8,113 nt of DNA from Fimenecus stercoravium (GTDB taxonomy: Bacteria > Bacillota > Clostridia > Oscillospirales > Acutalibacteraceae): contig DVIC01000066.1 in the NCBI GenBank assembly GCA_018711545.1, positions 1 to 8,113 on the forward strand, written 5' to 3'. Of the stretch, positions 1 to 5,166 are shown piece after piece. The stretch's first letter is position 1; each line of letters starts with the position of its first letter. A program made the translations under genes and the position numbers. The notes beneath the pieces were generated by a model that worked only from the letters and a program-made list of their open reading frames with translations, was not told where the DNA came from and did no database searches.

Positions 1-43
1 CTGTGGCTGCAAGGTCAAAGATTTGCAGCCACAGTATTTTTTT
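1..43 (+). terminator. Intrinsic terminator abutting the vWA gene
   Basis: A perfect 12-bp stem (CTGTGGCTGCAA at 1-12 with TTGCAGCCACAG at 23-34) encloses a 10-base loop and is followed by TATTTTTTT at 35-43. The stem could extend left beyond the window. The T tract runs directly into the GGAGG ribosome binding site at 44-48 of the next gene, so no promoter fits between them. It either ends an upstream gene with read-through into the vWA gene, or is an attenuator in that gene's leader. Confidence 0.85.
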
Positions 44-56
44 GGAGGTTTCAAAC

Positions 57-722
57 ATGGAAGAAAACAGAAAGAACAACACGACAGAGCTGGTATTCAT
101 CTTGGATCGCAGCGGCTCTATGTCCGGCTTGGAGGGCGACACCATCGGGGGCTTCAATGCAATGCTCGAGAAGCAGAAAAAGCAAACAGGCGATTGTTTT
201 GTCACGACGGTGTTGTTCGATCATGAGATCATCACGCTGCATGACCGCCTGCCGCTTGTGCGCGTGCCGTTGATGACGGGAAAGGACTACACCGTGCGCG
301 GCTGCACGGCGCTGCTCGACGCCGTGGGCAGCACAATCCGGCATATCGTGAATATTCACCGCTATGCGCGTTCCGAGGACGTTCCCGCACATACGCTGTT
401 TGTCATCACCACCGACGGTATGGAAAACGCCAGCCATGTATTTTCTGCCGGGCAGGTTCGCGCCATGATCGAAAAAGAACGCGGCCAATACGGCTGGGAG
501 TTCCTTTTCCTGGGCGCAAACATGGACGCCGTGCAGACTGCGCGCGACTTCGGGATCGGGGAGGATCACGCCGTGACCTATCAGTGCGACAGTGTGGGTA
601 CACAGCTAAATTATGAGGTGCTCAGTGATACCATCGGCTGTTTTCGTATGAATGCACCGCTTTCCGTCGACTGGAAAAGCCGCATCGAGCAGGATGTGAA
701 AAAGCGGAAAAAGAATAAGTAA
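57..722 (+). CDS. Stand-alone von Willebrand factor A (vWA) domain protein
   Basis: The 221-residue protein is essentially a single vWA domain. The metal-ion-dependent adhesion site is complete: D17-x-S19-x-S21 in DRSGS, T84 in the GCTALLDA segment, and D120 in TTDGMEN, so it should bind a divalent metal and a partner protein through it. There is no signal peptide or membrane segment, so it is probably cytosolic; the C-terminus is a short basic tail (KKRKKNK). The ATG at 57 is chosen because GGAGG (44-48) lies 8 bases upstream; the in-frame GTG at 3 lies inside the terminator stem. Small cytosolic vWA proteins often act as scaffolds or with AAA+ ATPases or stress systems, but no such partner is visible here and the function is unknown. 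The gene stands alone in its orientation apart from the tRNA downstream. Confidence 0.85.
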   Translation: MEENRKNNTTELVFILDRSGSMSGLEGDTIGGFNAMLEKQKKQTGDCFVTTVLFDHEIITLHDRLPLVRVPLMTGKDYTVRGCTALLDAVGSTIRHIVNIHRYARSEDVPAHTLFVITTDGMENASHVFSAGQVRAMIEKERGQYGWEFLFLGANMDAVQTARDFGIGEDHAVTYQCDSVGTQLNYEVLSDTIGCFRMNAPLSVDWKSRIEQDVKKRKKNK

Positions 723-730
723 ACGTTTAC
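719..730. promoter_or_regulatory. 12-bp palindrome GTAAACGTTTAC, LacI/CcpA-like operator candidate
   Basis: GTAAACGTTTAC is a perfect palindrome with the central CG typical of LacI-family operators, and it resembles CcpA cre sites (TGTAAACGTTTACA type; the right half matches that pattern exactly). It overlaps the stop codon of the vWA gene (720-722) and lies about 110 bases upstream of the tRNA promoter. About two perfect 12-bp palindromes are expected by chance in a window of this size, so only the resemblance to a known operator class supports it. Confidence 0.3.
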
Positions 731-731
731 A

Positions 732-764
732 ACCGGGCGTGCGAAGCAAAATCGCACTCCCGGT
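732..764 (+). terminator. Strong hairpin without a T tract after the vWA gene
   Basis: ACCGGG-c-GTGCGA (732-744) pairs with TCGCAC-t-CCCGGT (752-764), giving 12 base pairs, one C/T mismatch and a 7-base loop. It starts 9 bases after the vWA stop codon. No T run follows on either strand, so it is not a standard Rho-independent terminator. It may be an RNA 3'-end stabiliser or a poor terminator. The rest of the 723-885 gap is AT-rich, with nothing further recognised before the tRNA promoter. Confidence 0.45.
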
Positions 765-839
765 ATATCCTGCACGAAAAAATTGTAAAACGCGAACACA
801 TTTTAGCATTTCAAAACTGCAAAAAAGAAAAATTTATTG

Positions 840-868
840 TTGCTTTTTCCCGGGAAATCCGTTATACT
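840..868 (+). promoter_or_regulatory. Promoter of tRNA-Leu
   Basis: The -35-like TTGCTT (840-845) and -10 TATACT (863-868) are separated by exactly 17 bases. Transcription would start near 875, about 11 bases before the mature tRNA end. The -35 box matches the consensus weakly and the -10 box well. The spacer contains the perfect palindrome TTTCCCGGGAAA (846-857). Confidence 0.65.
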
Positions 869-885
869 ATATTCGCGTCAAAAAT

Positions 886-972
886 GCCGGTGTGATGGAA
901 TTGGCAGACGTGCTGGACTCAAAATCCAGTGGTAGCGATACCGTACCGGTTCGACCCCGGTCACCGGCACCA
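886..972 (+). tRNA. tRNA-Leu (anticodon CAA)
   Basis: This is a class II tRNA with a long variable arm. The acceptor stem GCCGGTG (886-892) pairs perfectly with CACCGGC (962-968), followed by discriminator A969 and an encoded CCA (970-972). The anticodon stem CTGGA/TCCAG (913-917, 925-929) encloses the loop CTCAAAA, giving the anticodon CAA at 920-922, which reads the UUG leucine codon. The T arm (ACCGG, TTCGACC, CCGGT) is canonical. It has its own promoter and terminator, so it is a single-tRNA transcription unit, convergent with the decarboxylase operon. Confidence 0.97.
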
Positions 973-973
973 G

Positions 974-1019
974 GCTGAGCCTGGACGCAATTCGCGTTCC
1001 AGGTTCAGCTTTTTCTTTT
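974..1019 (+). terminator. Terminator of tRNA-Leu
   Basis: GCTGAGCCTGGACGC (974-988) pairs with the complementary arm at 994-1009 around the loop AATTC, with one G-T wobble and one bulged T, followed by TTTTTCTTTT (1010-1019). It begins two bases after the tRNA CCA end. Confidence 0.9.
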
Positions 1020-1074
1020 GCCTTGCCTGCTCGCGCTTATAGTGGGTATTTTTTGTCAACGCTTTCCGGTCGAG

Positions 1075-1113
1075 AGCCTCGACACGCAATTCGCGTGCGG
1101 GGCTTTTCCTTTT
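1075..1113 (+). terminator. Second terminator-like hairpin, sister of the tRNA terminator
   Basis: The arm at 1075-1087 pairs with 1093-1104 around the same loop AATTC, with one bulged A and one T-G wobble, followed by TTTTCCTTTT (1104-1113). Its apex ACGCAATTCGCGT is identical to that of the tRNA terminator 99 bases upstream (985-997 and 1084-1096). No gene lies between the two, so it may be a relic of a lost tRNA unit or a backup terminator. Confidence 0.65.
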
Positions 1114-1154
1114 CGGAGAGTTTGGAGCTCGCGTCAAAAGCAATATTTTTTATT

Positions 1155-1199
1155 AAAAGAGAACGGCAACTTTCACACGAAAGCCGCCGTTCTCTTTTT
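1155..1199. terminator. Bidirectional terminator between tRNA-Leu and oadB
   Basis: A 13-bp perfect stem (AAAAGAGAACGGC at 1155-1167 with its complement at 1186-1198) is topped by a second 5-bp stem (CTTTC/GAAAG) after an AA/CC internal loop. On the + strand the stem ends in CTCTTTTTG. On the - strand it ends in CTCTTTTAATA, 15 bases after the oadB stop codon. It fits as the end of the decarboxylase operon and as a barrier to read-through from the tRNA side. Confidence 0.85.
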
Positions 1200-1213
1200 G
1201 TATTGTTTTTGAC

Positions 1214-2407
1214 TTATTCAAACAGCATCAGCAAATACCCGGCTGCGACGGCGGAGCCGATAACGCCCGCGACGTTCGGGCCCATGGCGTGCATCAAAAG
1301 GAAGTTGGTCGCATTATACTTGCGCCCCTCTACCTGCGATACGCGCGCCGCCATCGGTACGGCGGAAACGCCTGCGGAACCGATGAGCGGATTGATCTTA
1401 CCTTTGGTGATCAAGTTCAAAAGCTTCGCAAACAACACGCCGCCCGCTGTGGAAAAGGCGAATGCCAACAAACCGATCGCAATGATCAGCAGCGTTTTGA
1501 AATCCAAAAAGGTTTTGCCCTCTGCCGTTGCGCCTACCGAAACGCCCAAAAGGATCGTCACGATATTGCAAAGCGAATTCTGCGCCGTATCGCTCAGACG
1601 GTCAGTGACCCCGCTTTCCCGAAGCAGGTTGCCGAGCATCAGCATGCCGAGAAGCGGCGCGACAGACGGCAGGAACAATATGCACAGCACAGTGACAACA
1701 ATGGGGAAAATGATTTTTTCCGCTTTGCTGACCTTGCGCAGCTGCTCCATTTTGATCTCACGTTCTTTTTTGGTTGTCAAAAGGCGCATGATCGGCGGCT
1801 GGATCAGCGGAATAAGTGCCATATAGGAGTATGCCGCTACAGCGATCGGACCGAGCAAGTGCGGCGCAAGCTTGGACGTCAGATAAATCGCCGTCGGACC
1901 GTCCGCACCGCCGATGATCGCGATAGATGCCGCTTCTTTTGCGGTAAAGCCATCAAAGCCGGGGATCATCCCACTGCAAATCGCGATGATGAACGCGACA
2001 TAAATGCCGAGCTGCGCCGCAGCGCCGAGCAAAAGGCTCGAAGGATTTGCGAGCAGCGGCCCGAAATCAGTCATCGCGCCGACCGCTAAGAAAATCAGGC
2101 AGGGGAAGATACTGGATTTTACGCCGGAATATATCAGACGCAAAACACCTGTGTCATACCAGTGCGCTCCTTCCACGACCTCTCCCTCATAAGAGGAGAG
2201 CATCAGCGGATCATACATGATATCGGGGTAGACATTAACAAGCAGCATGCCGAAAGCGATCGGTAAAAGCAAAAGCGGCTCAAATTTTTTGACGATCGCA
2301 AGATACAAAAGAACAAAGGATACCGCGATCATCACCCAGTTTTGCCAGCCGAGCGACAAAAAACCGGATTCTTGCAAAAGTTCGGAAAGTGCATGAAAAA
2401 CGGACAT
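1214..2407 (-). CDS. oadB: Na+-transporting oxaloacetate decarboxylase, beta subunit
   Basis: The 397-residue multi-spanning membrane protein belongs to the OadB/GcdB/MmdB family. It decarboxylates carboxybiotin and couples this to Na+ export across the cytoplasmic membrane. All residues shown to matter in Klebsiella OadB can be matched at a constant offset of 34: D169 in GGADGPTAIY (D203 there), Y195 (Y229), N339, G343 and S348 in NPLIGSAGVSAVPMAARVSQ (N373, G377, S382) and R355 (R389). It should therefore be active. The C-terminal block NFLLMHAMGPNVAGVIGSA is also typical. Length is usual for the family. It is the last gene of the operon, 17 bases after the biotin carrier, and its AGGAGG overlaps that gene's stop codon. 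A 14-bp palindrome separates the Shine-Dalgarno from the start. Sequence alone cannot tell OadB from GcdB or MmdB; the OadA-type alpha subunit in the operon decides the name. Confidence 0.95.
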   Translation of the reverse strand: MSVFHALSELLQESGFLSLGWQNWVMIAVSFVLLYLAIVKKFEPLLLLPIAFGMLLVNVYPDIMYDPLMLSSYEGEVVEGAHWYDTGVLRLIYSGVKSSIFPCLIFLAVGAMTDFGPLLANPSSLLLGAAAQLGIYVAFIIAICSGMIPGFDGFTAKEAASIAIIGGADGPTAIYLTSKLAPHLLGPIAVAAYSYMALIPLIQPPIMRLLTTKKEREIKMEQLRKVSKAEKIIFPIVVTVLCILFLPSVAPLLGMLMLGNLLRESGVTDRLSDTAQNSLCNIVTILLGVSVGATAEGKTFLDFKTLLIIAIGLLAFAFSTAGGVLFAKLLNLITKGKINPLIGSAGVSAVPMAARVSQVEGRKYNATNFLLMHAMGPNVAGVIGSAVAAGYLLMLFE

Positions 2408-2421
2408 GGTGCAATTGCACC
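2408..2421 (-). promoter_or_regulatory. Palindrome in the oadB ribosome binding site
   Basis: GGTGCAATTGCACC is a perfect 14-bp palindrome ending immediately before the oadB ATG. In the mRNA it can fold as a 5-bp hairpin (GGUGC/GCACC, loop AAUU) that takes in the 3' part of AAGGAGGTG and touches the start codon. It could lower or gate oadB translation, or shorten an otherwise long (about 12-base) spacing between the Shine-Dalgarno and the start. Confidence 0.45.
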
Positions 2422-2424
2422 TCC

Positions 2425-3195
2425 TTACCCGATGTAGGCGAGTGCTTCGTCTGTTGCGACCGTGCTGCCCTTGGTAGCAGTCACGCTCGTGACAGTACCG
2501 GAAATGGGCGCGACGATCTCATTTTCCATTTTCATAGCTTCAAGAACAAACATGACATCGCCTGCATTGACCGCCTGACCTGCCTGCACGTTGACGCTCA
2601 AAATCGTGCCGGGCATCGGCGCATTGACTGCCGTGCCGGAAGCCGGTGCGGGCGCTGCGGCAGGAGCTGCCGGTGCGGGAGCAGGGGCGGCAACAGGAGC
2701 CGGCGCGGGTGCAGGTGCGGGGGTAGGCACCGGAGCGGGAGCAGCGGGAGCTGCCGGAGCAGGTGCTGCCGTCGCTGTGCCGCCGATGCTTGCAAGCAGT
2801 TCATCGGTTGCAACGGTACTGCCCTTGGTGGCAAGTACTGCCGAGATCTTACCGTCACAGGGGGCGACGATCTCATTTTCCATTTTCATGGCTTCAAGCA
2901 CAAAGAGAACTTCTCCTGCTTTGACGTCCTGCCCAACCGAGACATTCACGCTTAAAACCGTGCCGGGCATCGGTGCTTTGATGTCTGTGCCGCCTGTGAC
3001 CGTAACAGCAGGTGCTGCAGGTGCAGGAGCAGGGGCAGCAACAGGAGCCGGTGCGGGTGCCGCCGCAGGGGCAGGTGCTGCTGCGGGAGCGGGAGCGGCG
3101 ACAGCGGCGGGCGTGACAGCAGTCACGATCGCTTCGCTGTGTTCATCGACCTCTACCTCATAATTTTTGCCGTTCAATGTAACAATATACTTCAT
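2425..3195 (-). CDS. Biotin carrier subunit with two tandem biotinyl domains
   Basis: The 256-residue protein carries carboxybiotin between the alpha carboxyltransferase and the beta membrane subunit. A short N-terminal segment (about 1-27, starting MKYIVTLNGKNYEVEVDE) is followed by an Ala/Pro linker (29-64), biotinyl domain 1 (71-138), a second Ala/Pro linker (140-186) and biotinyl domain 2 (189-256). Both domains have EAMKMENEI, with the biotinylated lysines at K104 and K222. The two domains match at about 49 of 68 residues. Stand-alone carriers of this kind (GcdC/MmdC) normally have one biotinyl domain, so the duplication is the notable feature and recalls multi-lipoyl E2 chains. The start at 3195 is supported by AAGGGAGAAG just upstream, overlapping the stop codon of the OadG gene (12-base gap). 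The flexible linkers fit a swinging-arm role. Confidence 0.93.
   Translation of the reverse strand: MKYIVTLNGKNYEVEVDEHSEAIVTAVTPAAVAAPAPAAAPAPAAAPAPAPVAAPAPAPAAPAVTVTGGTDIKAPMPGTVLSVNVSVGQDVKAGEVLFVLEAMKMENEIVAPCDGKISAVLATKGSTVATDELLASIGGTATAAPAPAAPAAPAPVPTPAPAPAPAPVAAPAPAPAAPAAAPAPASGTAVNAPMPGTILSVNVQAGQAVNAGDVMFVLEAMKMENEIVAPISGTVTSVTATKGSTVATDEALAYIG
2428..2631 (-). repeat. Biotinyl domain repeat, copy 2
   Basis: This stretch codes for residues 189-256 of the biotin carrier and is the second copy of the unit at 2782-2985. The part around the biotinylated lysine is nearly identical at DNA level, including an uninterrupted run of more than 20 bases shared with the other copy. Confidence 0.85.
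2638..2778 (-). repeat. Low-complexity Ala/Pro linker between biotinyl domains
   Basis: The stretch is GC-rich and built from repeated GCN and CCN codons (alanine and proline). It encodes a flexible, extended tether between the two biotinyl domains. It could be prone to length change by slippage or recombination with the sister linker at 3004-3111. Confidence 0.8.
2782..2985 (-). repeat. Biotinyl domain repeat, copy 1
   Basis: This stretch codes for residues 71-138 of the biotin carrier, the first of two tandem biotinyl domains. Its partner is at 2428-2631; the encoded domains agree at about 72% of positions. Confidence 0.85.
3004..3111 (-). repeat. Low-complexity Ala/Pro linker before biotinyl domain 1
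   Basis: GC-rich Ala/Pro codons encode residues 29-64 of the biotin carrier, a flexible tether of the same type as that at 2638-2778. Confidence 0.8.
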
Positions 3196-3207
3196 GTGGC
3201 TTCTCCC

Positions 3208-3615
3208 TTATTCTTCAATGGCTTTAATGGATTTGAATTCCAAATGGTTGAGCGGGATCCCGCTTTCGTTCGATATGATCGCCATAATGACAGCAGCGGA
3301 TTTTTCATCGCAGTCGTACAGCTCCAACTGTCCGGCAGATTGATTTTCCGGCAGGGGGGTGCCGTTCACAACAGGTGCTGCGGGTGCGGGGGCTGCACTC
3401 TGCGCGACAGACACAGGCGCGGTTGGCGCTGCTGTTGCTTCTTCTTCGCTCTGTTGGCCCTTGCCCTGTGCGGCGCGAACACCCTTGGAAATGAGCAGCA
3501 CCAAAACGGCGAGCACAATGAGAACAATCAAAACCACGATCATACCCGTGGAGGAAATGCTGAACGCTTCCCCGACGGACATACCGCTTTCGGCGGCAAG
3601 TACACTGAGATCCAT
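3208..3615 (-). CDS. oadG: Small membrane subunit of the Na+ pump decarboxylase (OadG family)
   Basis: The 135-residue protein has one membrane segment (about 23-43, GMIVVLIVLIVLAVLVLLIS) preceded by a short N-terminus. A polar and Ala/Pro-rich cytosolic stretch (about 50-90) follows, then a conserved-looking C-terminal block (about 100-135) containing AAVIMAIISNESGIPLN. This is the layout of OadG/GcdD/MmdD subunits, which hold the complex together at the membrane and link the alpha subunit and biotin carrier to beta. It lies 12 bases after the alpha gene; its AAGGAGGGA overlaps the alpha stop codon. The C-terminal block is closer to the delta subunits of methylmalonyl- or glutaconyl-CoA decarboxylases than to enterobacterial OadG, a judgement made from memory of the families. 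Confidence 0.85.
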   Translation of the reverse strand: MDLSVLAAESGMSVGEAFSISSTGMIVVLIVLIVLAVLVLLISKGVRAAQGKGQQSEEEATAAPTAPVSVAQSAAPAPAAPVVNGTPLPENQSAGQLELYDCDEKSAAVIMAIISNESGIPLNHLEFKSIKAIEE

Positions 3616-3627
3616 GTTCGTCCCTCC

Positions 3628-5007
3628 TTACTCGACCTTGGTAATGGCATAGGTGAAGGTGTTATGCTTCTTCTCCTCGCGCTCTTTCAGGAAGGCTTCC
3701 GCCTGCGTCGGGAAAGCAATATAAGAAAGCACGTCCTCATCGCTGTGTGCAAGAGCACCGATTTCTTTTTTTGCCTTTTCAAAACCGGGCTCCAGCGTAT
3801 CTGCAAAGCGGCAGGTGATGGGCTGCTCGTCACCGAGTACCTTTTTCTGAAGATCCTTATCGATCTCGCCGGGCGCTCTGCCGTATTCGCCGCGGATATA
3901 CGCCTTGACTTCTTTCGAAATGTTTTTATACCGTTCGCCTGCAAGCACATTGGCGGTCGCCTGTACGCCGACCATCTGGCTCATAGGCGTGACCAGCGGG
4001 GGATAGCCGAGATCCTTGCGCACACGGGGCGTTTCAGCAAGCACCTCTTCAAATTTATCCATTTTGTTTTGCGCGGTAAGCTGTGCTACAAGGTTCGAGA
4101 GCATGCCGCCGGGAACCTGATAGTTAAGTGCATCCGTATCAGTGGAGAGCACTACGGGGTTGAGCTGCCCGTTTTCCAAATATTTTGCTTTAATGGGCTT
4201 GAAGAAGTCGTTGATCTCTTTAAGCACATCCGTGTCCAAATCAACTTCATAGCCCTCTTGAGCCAGCGCATACGCCATAGTCTCGGTCGGGACCTGCGAG
4301 GTGCCGCCGGAGAACGAAGAGATCGCCGTATCGATCACATCGCAGCCTGCCTCCACCGCCTTTTGCAGTGCCAGCATGCCCAGTCCCGTTGTCGAATGCG
4401 TGTGCAGGATGATCGGGACTTTTACGTTTTCTTTGAGCGCCTTTACGGTGTCGTAGGCTTCCTGCGGGCCCATGATGCCCGCCATATCCTTGATGCAGAT
4501 GGTCTGGCAACCAAGGCTTTCCATCTCTTTTGCAAGCTTGACATAGGCTTCGAGGTTGTGGATGGGGCTTTTCGTATAGCTGATAGCGCCCGAGGCAATC
4601 GCGCCGTTTTTGAGGGTTTCGTCCACCGCTACTTCGATGTTGCGCACATCGTTGAGTGCGTCAAAAATGCGGATGATGTCAATACCGTTCTGCACGGATT
4701 TTTGTACAAATTTGCGTACTACGTCGTCGGGATAATGCTTGTAGCCGAGCAGATTTTGCCCGCGCAGCAGCATTTGGAGCTTTGTGTTGGGGCACTTTTC
4801 GCGGATCTTGCGAAGGCGCTCCCACGGATCTTCGTCTAAATACCGCAAGCACGAGTCAAATGTCGCGCCGCCCCAGCATTCAAGCGAATAATAGCCGGCA
4901 CGGTCCATGGTCTCCAAAATGCCCTCAATTTCTTTGAAGGGCAGACGCGTCGCAATCAGGGACTGGTTGGCGTCGCGCAGGACCGTTTCCGTAAATTGAA
5001 CTTTCAT
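3628..5007 (-). CDS. oadA: Oxaloacetate decarboxylase alpha subunit (carboxyltransferase), lacking a biotin domain
   Basis: The 459-residue cytosolic protein has an HMGL-like TIM barrel and the conserved carboxylase domain. It transfers the carboxyl group from oxaloacetate to biotin on the carrier, releasing pyruvate. Key residues agree with Vibrio cholerae OadA at a constant offset of 5: D12 in RDANQS (D17), K173 in CIKDMAG (K178), and H202 and H204 in HTHSTTG (H207, H209), so metal site and catalytic lysine are intact. Usual OadA chains are near 590 residues and end in a biotinyl domain; this one ends at TYAITKVE, and biotin is carried by the separate subunit two genes downstream. The ATG at 5007 is chosen over one at 5049 because TGGAGGC (5014-5020) lies 7 bases upstream. 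Methylmalonyl-CoA and glutaconyl-CoA decarboxylases use an unrelated crotonase-type alpha subunit, which argues for oxaloacetate as substrate. A pyruvate carboxylase B or transcarboxylase 5S-like role is the alternative. Confidence 0.93.
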   Translation of the reverse strand: MKVQFTETVLRDANQSLIATRLPFKEIEGILETMDRAGYYSLECWGGATFDSCLRYLDEDPWERLRKIREKCPNTKLQMLLRGQNLLGYKHYPDDVVRKFVQKSVQNGIDIIRIFDALNDVRNIEVAVDETLKNGAIASGAISYTKSPIHNLEAYVKLAKEMESLGCQTICIKDMAGIMGPQEAYDTVKALKENVKVPIILHTHSTTGLGMLALQKAVEAGCDVIDTAISSFSGGTSQVPTETMAYALAQEGYEVDLDTDVLKEINDFFKPIKAKYLENGQLNPVVLSTDTDALNYQVPGGMLSNLVAQLTAQNKMDKFEEVLAETPRVRKDLGYPPLVTPMSQMVGVQATANVLAGERYKNISKEVKAYIRGEYGRAPGEIDKDLQKKVLGDEQPITCRFADTLEPGFEKAKKEIGALAHSDEDVLSYIAFPTQAEAFLKEREEKKHNTFTYAITKVE

Positions 5008-5032
5008 ATATTTGCCTCCATACAGAAAATTG

Positions 5033-5058
5033 CGGATAAAGAAACCCAAAATTATCCG
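5033..5058 (-). promoter_or_regulatory. Inverted repeat in the oad leader
   Basis: CGGATAA (5033-5039) and TTATCCG (5052-5058) form a perfect 7-bp inverted repeat with a 12-base gap. It lies directly downstream of the predicted start of transcription (near 5062), inside the approximately 55-base leader of oadA. It could be an operator just after the promoter or an RNA hairpin that stabilises the message. It is not followed by a T tract, so it is not a terminator. Confidence 0.4.
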
Positions 5059-5068
5059 ATTGTTTGAA

Positions 5069-5097
5069 ATTATACCTTATATAGTGTATAGATTCAA
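5069..5097 (-). promoter_or_regulatory. Promoter of the oadA-oadG-biotin carrier-oadB operon
   Basis: On the - strand, TTGAAT (5097-5092) and TATAAT (5074-5069) are separated by exactly 17 bases, a near-consensus sigma-70/SigA promoter. Transcription would start near 5062, giving a leader of about 55 bases before the oadA ATG. Confidence 0.8.
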
Positions 5098-5135
5098 TAG
5101 CGAAAACATAAGTTGTGAATTTTTGGAAAAAAGCC

Positions 5136-5166
5136 AAAAAAAACGCCGAAAAGACAGGGCATTTTT
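5136..5166 (-). terminator. Second terminator after the flavoenzyme gene
   Basis: On the - strand AAAAATGCC (5166-5158) pairs with GGCGTTTTT (5147-5139), including one T-G wobble, around a 10-base loop; the T run has 8 bases (5143-5136). It follows a first, more GC-rich hairpin and probably completes termination of the flavoenzyme operon before the oad promoter. Confidence 0.6.

Noticed and set aside
3..56. An in-frame GTG start 18 codons upstream for the vWA protein
   Set aside because: It lies inside the terminator stem and has no ribosome binding site, while the ATG at 57 has GGAGG at ideal spacing and begins the domain properly.
1036..1059. A - strand promoter with TTGACA and TATAAG
   Set aside because: The spacing is only 12 bases, too short for a sigma-70 promoter, and no gene follows on that strand.
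1023..1826. A + strand reading frame from the tRNA terminator region into the oadB locus
   Set aside because: It crosses two terminator hairpins and is antisense to oadB; no recognisable domain.
2591..3163. A + strand reading frame rich in Gly and Ala
   Set aside because: It is the antisense of the Ala/Pro linkers and biotinyl domains; GCN and CCN codons read backwards give Gly/Ala strings. No family signature or ribosome binding site.
3139..4839. A long + strand reading frame of 566 codons
   Set aside because: It is antisense to oadG and oadA, which have intact catalytic residues. The frame is open because of base composition and resembles no protein family.
1214..5007. Glutaconyl-CoA or methylmalonyl-CoA decarboxylase operon
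   Set aside because: The carrier, small subunit and beta subunit would fit, but the alpha subunit is an HMGL-barrel OadA type with its metal and lysine residues, not the crotonase-type carboxyltransferase these enzymes need.
5008..5049. A start 14 codons upstream for oadA
   Set aside because: It would read through the strong ribosome binding site TGGAGGC at 5014-5020 that serves the ATG at 5007, and the extra residues are not part of the family.
5113..5119. A second Rex-like site, TTGTGAA
   Set aside because: Only a half site is present; the matching TTCACAA at four bases distance is missing.
5120..5140. Inverted repeat TTTTTGG/CCAAAAA in the A/T-rich stretch upstream of the oad promoter
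   Set aside because: It is mostly homopolymer sequence and overlaps the T run of a better-supported terminator. It may bend DNA but is not supported as a separate element.
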